Assembly: GCA_937902425.1 (NCBI GenBank)
Contig: CALFNB010000517.1
Location: 1-53,270, forward strand
Direction of reading: 5' to 3'
DNA length: 53,270 nt
Source: an uncultured Acetobacteraceae bacterium
Lineage (GTDB): Bacteria > Pseudomonadota > Alphaproteobacteria > Acetobacterales > Acetobacteraceae
In this document: positions 26,012-35,418 of the stretch, one piece after another
Numbering within the stretch: position 1 is the first letter of the stretch
How the letters are laid out: every line of letters starts with the position of its first letter
Program-made: the position numbers and the translations under genes
Notes under the pieces: model-generated
The model's database searches: none
Told to the model about the DNA's origin: nothing
Seen by the model: the letters and a program-made list of their open reading frames with translations, nothing else

Positions 26012-28336
26012 CTACTTCGACCGTGCGCTGCTGATTGCCTCCCACACGCGGCCAGGTGTCGCCGGCATGTCGAAGTGCCGAATGCCGAGCGGCGCCAGGG
26101 CATCGTTGACGGCATTCATCACAGCTGCCATGGCACCGACCGTACCCGCCTCGCCGACGCCCTTCGCGCCGATCGGGTTCACCTTGGTCGGCACCTCCCG
26201 CGTGGCCAAACGGAAATCCGGCAGATCATCGGCGCGCGGCATCTGGTAATCCATGAACGATGCCGTCAGCATCTGGCCAGAGTCGGGATCATGCACGATC
26301 ACCTCGCCCATCGCCTGACCGATGCCCTGCACGACGCCGCCATGGATCTGGCCGGCGACGATCATGGGGTTGAGCACTTTGCCGAGTTCTTCAACGGCGG
26401 AATAGCGAACGATCTCGGTGACGCCGGTCTCGGGATCGATTTCGACCTCGCAAATATGCGTGCCATTCGGGAATGTCACCGCAGTGGCCGCGAATTCGCC
26501 GCTCTCGGTCAGTCCGCCTTCTTCGCCGGGCGGAATGAAGTTCGGATCGAACGAAGCGCGGCCGACACTTTCGACATCGACGGAACGGTCGGTGCCGGCG
26601 ATGTGGAACCGCCCTCCCCGCAATTCGATATCGGTTACGGAGGCTTCCAGCAATTCGGCGGCCAGCTTCTTCGCCCGCTCAAGCACTTTGTCGACCGCCA
26701 GCATGACCGCGGAGCCACCGATGCACAGCGCGCCAGAGCCTCCGTTGCCCTTGCCCCACGGCAACTGATCAGTGTCGCCTTGTTCATAAAGGACGTTCTC
26801 CATCGGCACGCCAAACCGCTCCGAGACGATCTGGCAGAACGCCGTTTCCAACCCTTGGCCAACCGACATGGAGCCGGAACGCAAAATCAATTTTCCATCC
26901 TCGGCGAACCGCAATGTCGAAAGATCCTTCGCTGGGCGCAGGAACGGTCCGCCGGCGACTTCGATACAGTTGGTCAGGCCGATGCCGCGCAGCTTGCCTC
27001 GCGTTTCCGACTGCTTGCGTCTTGTCTCGAAAGTCTCCAGTTCCGCCAGTTCGGCGGCCTTGATCATGTTGCCCTCGAACTCGCCGCAGTCGTACAAAAA
27101 AGTCAGCGCGGTCTTATAGGGCATCGCCTCGGGCGGAATGAGGTTGATCCGGCGCAGTTCGTACGGCGAAATGCCACGCTCACGCGCCGCGACATCGATC
27201 AGGCGTTCGATGGCATAGGTCGCCTCGGGCCGGCCGGCACCGCGGTAGGCGGCGGTCGGCACGGTGTGGGTCAAAATGCCGCACACCTCGGCGGAGATGG
27301 CGGGAATGATGTAAGTGCCGGCGATACCGCCGACATTGCCGACCGGCCAGCCGGAACGGCCGGAGCAATACGCGCCCAGATTGGCATTCCAACGCAATTT
27401 CAGCGCGGTGAACTTGTTGTTCGCGTCCAGCCCCAGTTCGGCGACGATGCGCATTTCACGCGCCTGTTCGTCGGTGAGAAAGCCCTCGGTGCGCTCGCTG
27501 ATCCAGCGCACCGGGCGGTTCAACCTACGAGCCGCCCATGCGACCAGGACGACCTCCTGATGCACGCCGGACTTCATGCCGAAGGAGCCGCCGACATCGC
27601 CGGGCAACACCCGTATATCGGTGGGCGGGATATTGAAGTTGCCGTTCGCCATGCCGTTACGCAGATTGAACGGCGACTGGTTGGACGCGTGCACCACCAT
27701 GCGTCCGTCGGGACCGATTTCCGCCCATGCACCGCGGGGCTCCATGGTGTTGGCGGTAACGCGGGAGACGGAGGATTCGAGTTTCGTGACGTGCGCGGCG
27801 GTTTTGAGGTTGGCCTCGGTCGCCTCGACATCGCCGCGTTTCCAAAGGTAGCCGATATTATCGGGATATTCGTCCCAGACCGGTGGTGCGCCGGGCGCCA
27901 TGGCCGCCACGGGATCGGTGACCAAAGGGAGTTCGCTGTAATCGACGGTCACCGCCTCGGCGGCTTCCAGGCCGGCGGCACGGCTGTCAGCCAGGACCAG
28001 GGCGATGGGTTCGCCCACGAAACGGACCCGGCCGCTCGCCAGCAATGGGCGGTCGGTCTTCGCGGACGGTCCGCCGTCGGGGCGAGGGAAGCCAATGCCG
28101 CCGGGAATTGGTTTGACATCGGTCAAATCGTCAGCGGTGTAGACCGCGACCACACCGGGCATACCGCGCGCGGCGGCAACGTCGATGTTGGTCACTTGCG
28201 CGTGCGCGTGCGGCGAGCGGACCAGAATCGCGTGCAACATACCCGGCCGCTGTGCGTCGGATGCGTAGTTGCCGCCACCGGTCAGCAAACGCTGGTCTTC
28301 GCGGCGACGGACCGATCGTGATTCCAAGGTGCTCAT
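26012..28336 (-). CDS. Xanthine dehydrogenase/CoxL-family molybdopterin subunit
   Basis: A 774-residue large subunit of the molybdenum hydroxylase family. The active-site loop reads AYRGAGR, the form II type, rather than the AYXCSFR of true CO dehydrogenase. Therefore oxidation of an aldehyde, N-heterocycle or similar is more likely than of CO. The conserved start RREDQRLLTGGGNYASD is intact. The FAD (CoxM) and 2Fe-2S (CoxS) subunits needed for electron transfer are not adjacent, so they must be elsewhere. It is the last gene of a minus-strand run behind an ABC importer permease (13 bp gap). Confidence 0.94.
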   Translation of the reverse strand: MSTLESRSVRRREDQRLLTGGGNYASDAQRPGMLHAILVRSPHAHAQVTNIDVAAARGMPGVVAVYTADDLTDVKPIPGGIGFPRPDGGPSAKTDRPLLASGRVRFVGEPIALVLADSRAAGLEAAEAVTVDYSELPLVTDPVAAMAPGAPPVWDEYPDNIGYLWKRGDVEATEANLKTAAHVTKLESSVSRVTANTMEPRGAWAEIGPDGRMVVHASNQSPFNLRNGMANGNFNIPPTDIRVLPGDVGGSFGMKSGVHQEVVLVAWAARRLNRPVRWISERTEGFLTDEQAREMRIVAELGLDANNKFTALKLRWNANLGAYCSGRSGWPVGNVGGIAGTYIIPAISAEVCGILTHTVPTAAYRGAGRPEATYAIERLIDVAARERGISPYELRRINLIPPEAMPYKTALTFLYDCGEFEGNMIKAAELAELETFETRRKQSETRGKLRGIGLTNCIEVAGGPFLRPAKDLSTLRFAEDGKLILRSGSMSVGQGLETAFCQIVSERFGVPMENVLYEQGDTDQLPWGKGNGGSGALCIGGSAVMLAVDKVLERAKKLAAELLEASVTDIELRGGRFHIAGTDRSVDVESVGRASFDPNFIPPGEEGGLTESGEFAATAVTFPNGTHICEVEIDPETGVTEIVRYSAVEELGKVLNPMIVAGQIHGGVVQGIGQAMGEVIVHDPDSGQMLTASFMDYQMPRADDLPDFRLATREVPTKVNPIGAKGVGEAGTVGAMAAVMNAVNDALAPLGIRHFDMPATPGRVWEAISSARSK

Positions 28337-28349
28337 GTAGCCTCCTCCG

Positions 28350-29216
28350 TCACGTCTGCATGCCCCAGCGGCGCACCGTGCGATTTTCTATTGTACGGAA
28401 GATCACGTTCTCCACCAACAGCCCGATCATGATGATCGTGAGCAGGCCGGCGAAGACTTCCGGAATATCGAGTTGGTTCTTGCTTTCGAAGATGTACCAA
28501 CCCAGGCCGCCCTTGCCGGACGCGACTCCGAAAACCAGTTCGGCGGCGATCAGGGTGCGCCAGGCGAAAGCCCAACCAATCTTTAATCCGGAGAGAATGG
28601 AGGGAAACGCGGCGGGGATCAGGATCTTGAAGACCAGACCCAGTCCGGAGAGACCGTAATTGCGGCCAACCATGCGGAGGGTGTTGGAGACGCCGCGGAA
28701 GCCGGCGTGGGTATTCAAAGCGACTGCCCAAAGCACCGAGTGAACCAGAACGAACACCAAACTGCCAAGGCCCAGACCGAACCAGATCAATGCCAGCGGC
28801 AACAGCGCGATCGCCGGCAGTGGATTGAGCATCGCGGTCATCGACTCAAGAAAATCGGTGCCGATCCGCGTGGTGATCGCAAGCACGGTCAGAATTCCCG
28901 CCAGAACCACGCCGGTCGTGAAACCGATCGCCAGCACCTGCAACGAGGCCAGGATCCGTTCCGGCAGCACACCGCTTTCCATCCCCTCCCGCCACGCCCG
29001 GAACGTGTCCGTCAATGTCGGTACCAGCAGCGGATTGTCGAGGTGTCGGGCGTAGCCTTCCCAAAGCAGCGCAAGCAGGATCAACAGCCCGGTCTTGCGC
29101 ACCCAGCCGAGATTGTAGAGCCGTTCGAATGTCGAGAATTCCTTTTCGACAATGCCAAACTCATCGGCGCCGCTGATCTCGCGGACGACCTCCGGCCTGA
29201 TCGCCATGTCAGACAT
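28350..29216 (-). CDS. ABC importer permease, SsuC/TauC type
   Basis: A 288-residue inner-membrane permease with a soluble N-terminal stretch (about 40 residues), about six helices and the EAA loop region (SGLKIGWAFAWRTLIAAELV). It belongs to the nitrate/sulfonate/taurine importer type. ATG 29216 has a perfect GGAGGAAG upstream and overlaps the ATPase gene by 8 bp. A substrate-binding protein is not encoded nearby. Linked catabolic genes suggest an aromatic or organic acid substrate, which is inference. Confidence 0.92.
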   Translation of the reverse strand: MSDMAIRPEVVREISGADEFGIVEKEFSTFERLYNLGWVRKTGLLILLALLWEGYARHLDNPLLVPTLTDTFRAWREGMESGVLPERILASLQVLAIGFTTGVVLAGILTVLAITTRIGTDFLESMTAMLNPLPAIALLPLALIWFGLGLGSLVFVLVHSVLWAVALNTHAGFRGVSNTLRMVGRNYGLSGLGLVFKILIPAAFPSILSGLKIGWAFAWRTLIAAELVFGVASGKGGLGWYIFESKNQLDIPEVFAGLLTIIMIGLLVENVIFRTIENRTVRRWGMQT

Positions 29217-29997
29217 GCGCTTCTTCCTCCACACGGTCGGCGAACAACATATCGTGGATGCGTTGTTCGAGCATCGCGACCTCTCCTGGATGCGCGGACG
29301 GGTCGAGACTGTTCAGTTCGGCTTTCACCTGGCCGGGATGCGGGGTCATCAGCAGGATCCGATTACCGATCTTGACCGCCTCCGGAATTGAGTGCGTCAC
29401 GAACAATACGGTGAATCGTGTTTCCTCCCATAGGCCGAGCAACTCATCCTGCATGCGGCGCCGGGTCAACGCGTCCAGCGCGGCGAAGGGCTCATCCATC
29501 AGCAGGATGTCCGGTTCCATCGCCATGCCGCGAGCGATCGCAACGCGTTGCTTCATGCCGCCGGACAATGTGTGAGGGTAGGCGTCGGCGAACCGTGTCA
29601 GATGCACTTTCTCAATATAACGCATGGCCTGTTCATCGGCGGCACGGCCCTTCTGTTTGCCGGACGTTTCAAGCGCGAACACCACATTTTGACGGACTGT
29701 TTTCCAGGGCAATAGCTGATCGAACTCCTGAAACACCATCATCCGGTCGGGGCCCGGCCGGGTGATCCGCTTGCCCTTGAGGGTGATCTCGCCTTCGGTG
29801 GGCGCCATGTAGCCGCCAACGGCTTTCAGCAAGGTGGACTTTCCGCATCCGGAAGGACCGAGCAGGATGAAACGGTCCGATTGACGGATACTGAAATCCA
29901 CGCGGTAGGTCGCCGTGATCAGGTGATCTCGGGTCTTGTAGCGAAGAGTGACGCCGCGCACATCAAGCAGCGGCGGCGGTTCGGTCTTGCCAGGCAT
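29209..29997 (-). CDS. ABC importer ATPase, SsuB/TauB type
   Basis: A 262-residue ATPase partner of the adjacent permease, with Walker A GPSGCGKST, Q-loop FQEFDQLLPW, signature LSGGM, Walker B LLMDEP and H-loop VTHS. ATG 29997 (MPGKTEPPPLLDVRG) is chosen because GGGA lies just upstream. An ATG at 30030 would add 11 residues. The frame remains open further upstream, but there it overlaps the divergent aldolase gene antisense and is not coding. Together with the permease it forms the membrane core of one importer. Confidence 0.92.
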   Translation of the reverse strand: MPGKTEPPPLLDVRGVTLRYKTRDHLITATYRVDFSIRQSDRFILLGPSGCGKSTLLKAVGGYMAPTEGEITLKGKRITRPGPDRMMVFQEFDQLLPWKTVRQNVVFALETSGKQKGRAADEQAMRYIEKVHLTRFADAYPHTLSGGMKQRVAIARGMAMEPDILLMDEPFAALDALTRRRMQDELLGLWEETRFTVLFVTHSIPEAVKIGNRILLMTPHPGQVKAELNSLDPSAHPGEVAMLEQRIHDMLFADRVEEEAHV

Positions 29998-30069
29998 GGT
30001 ATCCCGCGAGTATGGCCAAAGCTCAGTCATACCGCCAGAACCCCGGTGCGGCCAAGGAGGGAACCAATC

Positions 30070-30873
30070 ATGTCCGATCAGCTGCGCGCCATCCTGCGCA
30101 ACCACATGAAGGAAAAGCTCGCCCGCGATGAGGTCGTGGCATCGATGACGGTACGCTTCGCCCGCTCCATCGAAATCGCGCAAATCGCCAAGACCGCTGG
30201 ATTTGACACGCTCTATGTCGATATGGAGCACAATACGCTGTCCGTCGATGCGACGTGCCAGATCTGCATCGCGGCGCAACAGATCGGCATCACGCCGCTG
30301 GTGCGGGTGCCGGCGAACACGCCCGATTATATTTGCCGGGTGCTGGATGGCGGCGCGATGGGCGTGATCACGCCGCACGTCCGCTCGACCGCCGAGGCGC
30401 GGGAGATGGTGCAATTGGTGAAGTTTCCGCCTCTGGGCGGCCGGTCCGCCGGCGGGGCGCTGTCGCAGTATCAATATCGCAGCTTCCCGATCACCGAGAC
30501 GAACGCGGCGATGAACGACGCGACCTCTCTGGTGTTGATGCTGGAAACGGTGGCGGCGCTGGAAAATGTCGAGGAGATCATCGCCATCGATGGTGTCGAC
30601 ATGATGATGATCGGCAGCAACGATCTGTGTGGTGAGATGGGCATTTCCGGTCAATACGACCATCCGAAACTGGAAGCCGCGTTTCAACGGGCGATCGCCG
30701 CGGCACGCAAAGTCGGCAAGCACATCGGTGTCGGCGGCCTCGCGGCTCGCAACGATCTGGTGACGAAGTTCGTGCAAATGGGTGCGCGTTACGTCTCGAC
30801 CGGGACAGACATGTCGTTCCTGATGTCAGCCTGCGTGCAAAAGGCGAAGTTCGTGCGAGACATCAAGGTTTAG
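30070..30873 (+). CDS. HpcH/HpaI-family aldolase
   Basis: A 267-residue class II metal-dependent aldolase of the HpcH/HpaI/citrate-lyase family, which splits 2-keto-3-hydroxy acids to pyruvate and an aldehyde (e.g. 4-hydroxy-2-oxoheptanedioate). Typical segments are FDTLYVDMEHNTLS, LVRVPANTPDYICRVLDGGAMG and IAIDGVDMMMIGSNDL. The strong Shine-Dalgarno AAGGAGGG lies just before ATG 30070. Its stop TAG overlaps the antiparallel stop of the acyl-CoA dehydrogenase. The place in the pathway is inferred from neighbours. Confidence 0.93.
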   Translation: MSDQLRAILRNHMKEKLARDEVVASMTVRFARSIEIAQIAKTAGFDTLYVDMEHNTLSVDATCQICIAAQQIGITPLVRVPANTPDYICRVLDGGAMGVITPHVRSTAEAREMVQLVKFPPLGGRSAGGALSQYQYRSFPITETNAAMNDATSLVLMLETVAALENVEEIIAIDGVDMMMIGSNDLCGEMGISGQYDHPKLEAAFQRAIAAARKVGKHIGVGGLAARNDLVTKFVQMGARYVSTGTDMSFLMSACVQKAKFVRDIKV

Positions 30874-32036
30874 AACGTCCCCAGTCCCATGATCCCGTCG
30901 GCGACATCGAAGTCGCCGACGATCTTCTTGCCGATCAGGTCGCGCAACGTCTCCGACGCACCGCCGCCGATCGAGCCATAGCGTGCGCCGCGATAAAATC
31001 GCGATACGGGGAACTCGTCGGTGAATCCGAAGCCGCCGTGCACCTGGACGGCCTCGCTCGTAACCCGCAACGACATTTCGTTGCAGAAGATTTTCGCCGC
31101 CGCCGCCATGAACGGGTCCGGGAACGGGTTGGCGGTCAGGCAGGCGCGATACAGCAGACCACGCGCGGCCTCGATATCCTTGAACATGTCGGCGAGCTTC
31201 CAGCGGATGCCCTGGAAGTCGGAAATCGGCTTGCCGAAAATGGTGCGTTCGCGGACATAGTTCACCGCTTCGTCAAACGCGCCCTCGGCGAGGCCAAGGG
31301 AAATGGAAGGGTTCAGGCAGCGTTGCGTATTGAACGCACTCAACAGCCGGCGAAACCCGTCTTCCTTGATCACGAGATTTTCCAGCGGCAACTCGCAATC
31401 GTTGAACTGGATTTCGTGCAGGTTCTCGCCGCCCATGGTGTGATAGGTGCCGGTCACCTCGAAGCCTTTGGTGTCGGGCTCCAGCAACACACAGCCGATG
31501 CCTTCGCGGCCCGGCTTGCCGTCGATCCGGCTGAACACCACGAACATGCCGGCCTCTTTGGCACGGCTGATCAGAGTTTTCGTGCCCTTCAGGATGATCC
31601 GATCATCGAGTACGCGCGTGTTGGTGCGGTAGTTGGCGACATCGGTACCGGCATGCGGCTCGGTCATGCACACCGCGAGAATGCAATCGCCGCTGACCAC
31701 GCGTGGCAAAATCCGTTCCCGAATTGACGGAGGCGCGTAACGGGCGATCACCCGTGTTTGCACGCCCGCCTCGCCCAATACCGCCATCGCCGTCACGTAG
31801 TCGACCTTGGCGATTTCTTCCAGAATTAGCGCGGTGTCGAGGATCGGCAGGCCGAGACCGCCGTATTCCTCGGGCACCGACATGCCGAGCACGCCCAAAT
31901 TGGCCAGTTTCCGCATGTTCTCCCACGGAAATGTGCCATCCATCCACCGATGCGCATTCGGCTTGAATTCGGTCTGCGCGAGTTCCCGCACCGAGGCAAT
32001 CATTTCGCGCTGCTGCGTGCCGATCTGAAATTCCAT
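30870..32036 (-). CDS. Acyl-CoA dehydrogenase
   Basis: A 388-residue flavoprotein that oxidises acyl-CoA thioesters at C2-C3, passing electrons to ETF. The sequence spans the whole family fold, from the N-terminal helical domain (GMSVPEEYGGLG), through the FAD strand region (AVCMTEPHAGTD) to the C-terminal VHGGFGFTDEFPVSRFYR. The likely catalytic Glu cannot be fixed by eye. The downstream hydrolase starts a different unit on the same strand. The pathway role is unknown, but it may degrade a branched or aromatic-derived acyl-CoA. Confidence 0.94.
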   Translation of the reverse strand: MEFQIGTQQREMIASVRELAQTEFKPNAHRWMDGTFPWENMRKLANLGVLGMSVPEEYGGLGLPILDTALILEEIAKVDYVTAMAVLGEAGVQTRVIARYAPPSIRERILPRVVSGDCILAVCMTEPHAGTDVANYRTNTRVLDDRIILKGTKTLISRAKEAGMFVVFSRIDGKPGREGIGCVLLEPDTKGFEVTGTYHTMGGENLHEIQFNDCELPLENLVIKEDGFRRLLSAFNTQRCLNPSISLGLAEGAFDEAVNYVRERTIFGKPISDFQGIRWKLADMFKDIEAARGLLYRACLTANPFPDPFMAAAAKIFCNEMSLRVTSEAVQVHGGFGFTDEFPVSRFYRGARYGSIGGGASETLRDLIGKKIVGDFDVADGIMGLGTF

Positions 32037-32050
32037 TTTTCCGCGGCCCT

Positions 32051-33016
32051 TTATCCGATTACGCGGTTGAGGAAGGCATCCATCTTCGCCGCCGCGGCCT
32101 TCGACAGATCATTCGGGAACAGCGTGAACCCGTGCGCGCCGCCAGGATAGATCGCCAGCTCGGCCTCGTTGCAGGCCGCGATCCACCGAGCGTGCATGAA
32201 CAACGTATCGTCGAGCAGCGCATCCTTCGTTCCGACACTGAACAGCGCGGGACAAAGACCTTTCAGATCGCCGTGGAGCGGCGAGATATCCGGCACAAGC
32301 CGGTCCGTGATCGTCGGAAGAAACGCATTGGCGAACTGCTGGATATCGATCGTCCGCAAGATCAGCCGCGTATTACCAAACTGTCGTTGACTTGGGGTCA
32401 GGCTCATATCAAAGACGCCGTAAACCAGATTGGCGCCGCGGAATCCGGTATAGCCGTAACGATCGCGCATCCGCAGCACGGTGACCGCCGACAAGTGGCC
32501 GCCCGCCGATTCGCCACCGATCGTCAGCGCGTCAGAGCCAAACTCTCTCTTGCCGTTTTGCACCAGCCACGCGGCAGCGGCCTCGCAATCGTCCGGGCCC
32601 GCCGGATAAGGATGTTCCGGCGCCAGCCGATATTCCACGCTGACCACGGCCTGACCAGTGTTGTCGGCGATGCGTTCCAGCATTGGGTCCTGCATATCGG
32701 CACCGCCAAGCACCCAGCCGCCGCCATGGATATGCAAATAGATCCCACGAGGATTGACCGGGGCGATCACCCGCAAGGGAATTTCATTGCCGTCCTTGCC
32801 GTTGATCGTGATGGTCCTTGCGCGAGACGACATCACCGGGGCGGGGAACGGACCTTCACCGCGCCGACGTGCCGCGCGAAATGCCTCGGCGCCCAGTACC
32901 CACCACTCGGGGAGACCGGTCAGCAATTTGATCATCTGCTCATTGAGTTGCGCGGTGGCGGGATCAATCGCCTCAGCGCGAAACAGGGCGGGATCGAACG
33001 GGTGCGTGTCGGTCAT
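32051..33016 (-). CDS. Alpha/beta hydrolase, HSL/acetyl-hydrolase family
   Basis: A 321-residue serine hydrolase with the hormone-sensitive-lipase oxyanion motif HGGGW and the nucleophile elbow GGESAGGHL. The acid and base follow in [11 protein letters not shown] and GGAHGF. It should cleave small esters or lactones. ATG 33016 has GGAGGA upstream and overlaps the MR/MLE gene stop by 4 bp. The frame runs open to 33289, but that part is antisense-like and has no start signal. No signal peptide, so cytoplasmic. Confidence 0.94.
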   Translation of the reverse strand: MTDTHPFDPALFRAEAIDPATAQLNEQMIKLLTGLPEWWVLGAEAFRAARRRGEGPFPAPVMSSRARTITINGKDGNEIPLRVIAPVNPRGIYLHIHGGGWVLGGADMQDPMLERIADNTGQAVVSVEYRLAPEHPYPAGPDDCEAAAAWLVQNGKREFGSDALTIGGESAGGHLSAVTVLRMRDRYGYTGFRGANLVYGVFDMSLTPSQRQFGNTRLILRTIDIQQFANAFLPTITDRLVPDISPLHGDLKGLCPALFSVGTKDALLDDTLFMHARWIAACNEAELAIYPGGAHGFTLFPNDLSKAAAAKMDAFLNRVIG

Positions 33017-34110
33017 GGCAGTCCTCCTGCGCGCACCTTTTCCAACGCTTTCCAGTCGAAGGCAACGCCATGGCCTGGCGTATCCGGCGCGAGAGCCACC
33101 CCGTCCCGAATGACGATCGGGCGCTCGATATAGCGATCGAGGCCGAAGCCGTGGACTTCGAGGTAAGAACGGTTGGGAAGCGCGGCGAGCAAATGCACCG
33201 TCAGATCGTGCGCGCCATGCGAAGTAACGGGCAGATTGTAAGCCTCGGCCAAATGCGCGACTTTCATGAACACCGTGATGCCGCCGCAATTGGTGACATC
33301 CGGCTCCGGGAACGTTACCCCACCGGCGGCGATCATCTGGGTAAACTCGTGCAATGTGTGCAGGTTCTCTCCGGTCGCGATCGGCACGCCGCCTTCACGC
33401 ACGATGCGGGTATGGCCGGCGACATCGTCGGGGATGGTCGGTTCCTCCAGCCAGGTCAGATTGCTGTCTCGGAACGCGCGCGCGGCACGGATCGACTCGT
33501 CCACGGTCCAGCGCATGTTGGCATCCGCCATCAACGGAAAGTCGGCGCCGAGATGGGCGCGCATCGCTTTCACCCGTTCGGCGTCTTCCGAAAGGCGGCC
33601 GCGGCCGACCTTCATCTTGATCGCGCGGAACCCTTTGCCCAGGTTGTCGTCGGTCTGCTTCAGCAACGCGTCGAGCGTGAATTCGAGATCGATGCCGCCG
33701 GCGTAACAAGGTACCGCCGGATCGAAACCACCCAAAAGACGCCACAGCGGAACGCCAAGCCGTCGGGCGAGCAGATCGTGCAGCGCGATGTCGGCGGCGG
33801 AGACGGCGAGACTGACCGAGCCGCCGCGTCCGCCGTAATGCAGTCGCCACCACATCTTATTCCAGAGCGCTTCGATCAGGTCAGCATCGGCGCCGATCAG
33901 GACGGGACGCAGGCCGTGATCGATCAGGGCATGGACCGCGGCCCCGCCCGCCCCGGTGGTATAGGTGTAGCCGACACCCTCCACGCCGGCCTCGTCTCGC
34001 AGGCGGACCGTCACCAGTTCAAAATGCGTCATCGTGCCGTGGGTCGAATCCGACAGCGGCACGGGCAGTTCGATCCGGAACAACGCGGTATCAAGCGAGG
34101 CGATTTTCAT
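33013..34110 (-). CDS. Mandelate racemase/muconate lactonizing enzyme family protein
   Basis: A 365-residue enolase-superfamily enzyme with capping domain (1-125) and TIM barrel. KxK catalytic motif in [11 protein letters not shown], metal ligands in [17 protein letters not shown] and IATGEN, and the catalytic His/Asp in TSHGAHDL. The family dehydrates sugar acids or racemises or cycloisomerises carboxylates. Acidity-dependent substrate choice cannot be assigned. It is coupled to the downstream hydrolase gene (4-bp overlap). Confidence 0.94.
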   Translation of the reverse strand: MKIASLDTALFRIELPVPLSDSTHGTMTHFELVTVRLRDEAGVEGVGYTYTTGAGGAAVHALIDHGLRPVLIGADADLIEALWNKMWWRLHYGGRGGSVSLAVSAADIALHDLLARRLGVPLWRLLGGFDPAVPCYAGGIDLEFTLDALLKQTDDNLGKGFRAIKMKVGRGRLSEDAERVKAMRAHLGADFPLMADANMRWTVDESIRAARAFRDSNLTWLEEPTIPDDVAGHTRIVREGGVPIATGENLHTLHEFTQMIAAGGVTFPEPDVTNCGGITVFMKVAHLAEAYNLPVTSHGAHDLTVHLLAALPNRSYLEVHGFGLDRYIERPIVIRDGVALAPDTPGHGVAFDWKALEKVRAGGLP

Positions 34111-34194
34111 GGCTGGTCTCCGATCCCGGCAGAAAGATTGCTCCGGTTCCCGGGACGTGGGAAGCTACCGGCCAGTAGCAATCGGAGACGACGG

Positions 34195-35418
34195 ATGAAG
34201 TTTGGTATCTTCTACGAATTGCAATGCCCTCGGCCGTGGGAACAATTCACCGAGCGGGACCTGTACCAGAATGCCCTGACGCAGGTCGAACTGGCGGATA
34301 AACTGGGGTATCATTACGCCTGGGAAGTTGAACATCACTTCCTGGAAGAATACTCGCACTCGCCGCAGCCCGAGGTGTTTCTCGCCGCCGCCAGCCAGCG
34401 CACCAAGAACATTCGGTTGGGGCACGGCATCATCCAGTTGACGACGAATCACCCGGCCCGCGTGGCGGAGAAGGTCGCGTGCCTGGACCTCGTCAGCAAC
34501 GGCCGCGTCGAATTCGGCATGGGCGAAGGCGCCAGCATCACCGAGCTTGGACCGTTCGATCGGCCGATGGAGGAAAAGCAGGCGATCTGGGAAGACGGCG
34601 TGCGCTGCGTGCTGCCGATGTTCAAGGATGGCGGCTGGGAATATGACGGGCCATACTTCAAGTTCCCGCTGCGTAACGTGCTGCCGAAACCGATCCAGAA
34701 ACCGCATCCGCCGTTGTGGGTCGCGTGCTCACAACTGGAAACGATCGAGCTGGCGGGACGCTGCGGGATCGGCGCGCTCGGGTTCCAGTTCCTGAGCGCG
34801 GAAATGGCGCACGCCTGGGTGCACGCCTACTACAACAGCTTCACGCGGCGGCAGCAGAAGCTGGCGGACTATCAGAGCAACTGTAACATCGCGATGGTCA
34901 GCTACTTCATGTGCGCCGAAACCGACGAGGAAGCGCGCCGGCGCGCCGATGGGGTGACGTTCTTCCAGTTCTCGCTGGCCTGGTACAGCGGCTCACGCAA
35001 CCGCGAGCGGCCGCCGCCAGGATCCGTGAACCTCTGGGACGAATATGAGAAATGGAAACGTGCCAACCCGGAACTGGCGTATAAGGCGCTCACCGGCGGG
35101 TTGATTGGGTCACCGGAGACAATCCGGCGGAAGCTGCGGCGGTTCGAGTCGTCCCACGTCGATCAGATTATTCTGCTCAACCAGGCGGGGAAGAACACCC
35201 ACGCGCATATTTGCGAAAGCCTGGAACTGTTCGCCAAGGAAGTCATGCCCGAGTTCGTCGGGCATGAGCCGGAACATCAGGCCTGGAAGCAAAGCGTGCT
35301 GGACGGCACGACGGTGCTCGATGAACTCGATACGACGCCGTATAAGGAACGCGCCGGCGTCGGCAAGGGCGTGGCGATCTCCAAACTGGCGCAGGTCGGT
35401 GCCGAAGCGGCCGATTAG
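34195..35418 (+). CDS. LLM-class flavin-dependent monooxygenase
   Basis: A 407-residue bacterial-luciferase-like monooxygenase (FMN, probably with a separate flavin reductase). Typical elements: MKFGIFYELQCPRPW, YHYAWEVEHHFLEEYSHS, IRLGHGIIQL and GRVEFGMGEGAS. ATG 34195 follows GGAGA. The same frame is open upstream to 33070 but that part is antisense to the MR/MLE gene. Its TAG stop overlaps the antiparallel TAA of hyuA (TTAG at 35415-35418). Confidence 0.92.
   Translation: MKFGIFYELQCPRPWEQFTERDLYQNALTQVELADKLGYHYAWEVEHHFLEEYSHSPQPEVFLAAASQRTKNIRLGHGIIQLTTNHPARVAEKVACLDLVSNGRVEFGMGEGASITELGPFDRPMEEKQAIWEDGVRCVLPMFKDGGWEYDGPYFKFPLRNVLPKPIQKPHPPLWVACSQLETIELAGRCGIGALGFQFLSAEMAHAWVHAYYNSFTRRQQKLADYQSNCNIAMVSYFMCAETDEEARRRADGVTFFQFSLAWYSGSRNRERPPPGSVNLWDEYEKWKRANPELAYKALTGGLIGSPETIRRKLRRFESSHVDQIILLNQAGKNTHAHICESLELFAKEVMPEFVGHEPEHQAWKQSVLDGTTVLDELDTTPYKERAGVGKGVAISKLAQVGAEAAD

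Noticed and set aside
26075-28321. 748-codon open frame antisense to the CoxL-like gene
   Set aside because: Same antisense artefact of GC-rich codon use; the sense protein has clear family motifs.
29998-30777. N-terminal extension of the ABC ATPase frame
   Set aside because: It overlaps the aldolase gene antisense and has no ATPase-like sequence before MPGKTEPPP.
33070-34194. In-frame upstream extension of the LLM monooxygenase
   Set aside because: It lies antisense to the MR/MLE gene; the family start and Shine-Dalgarno are at 34195.
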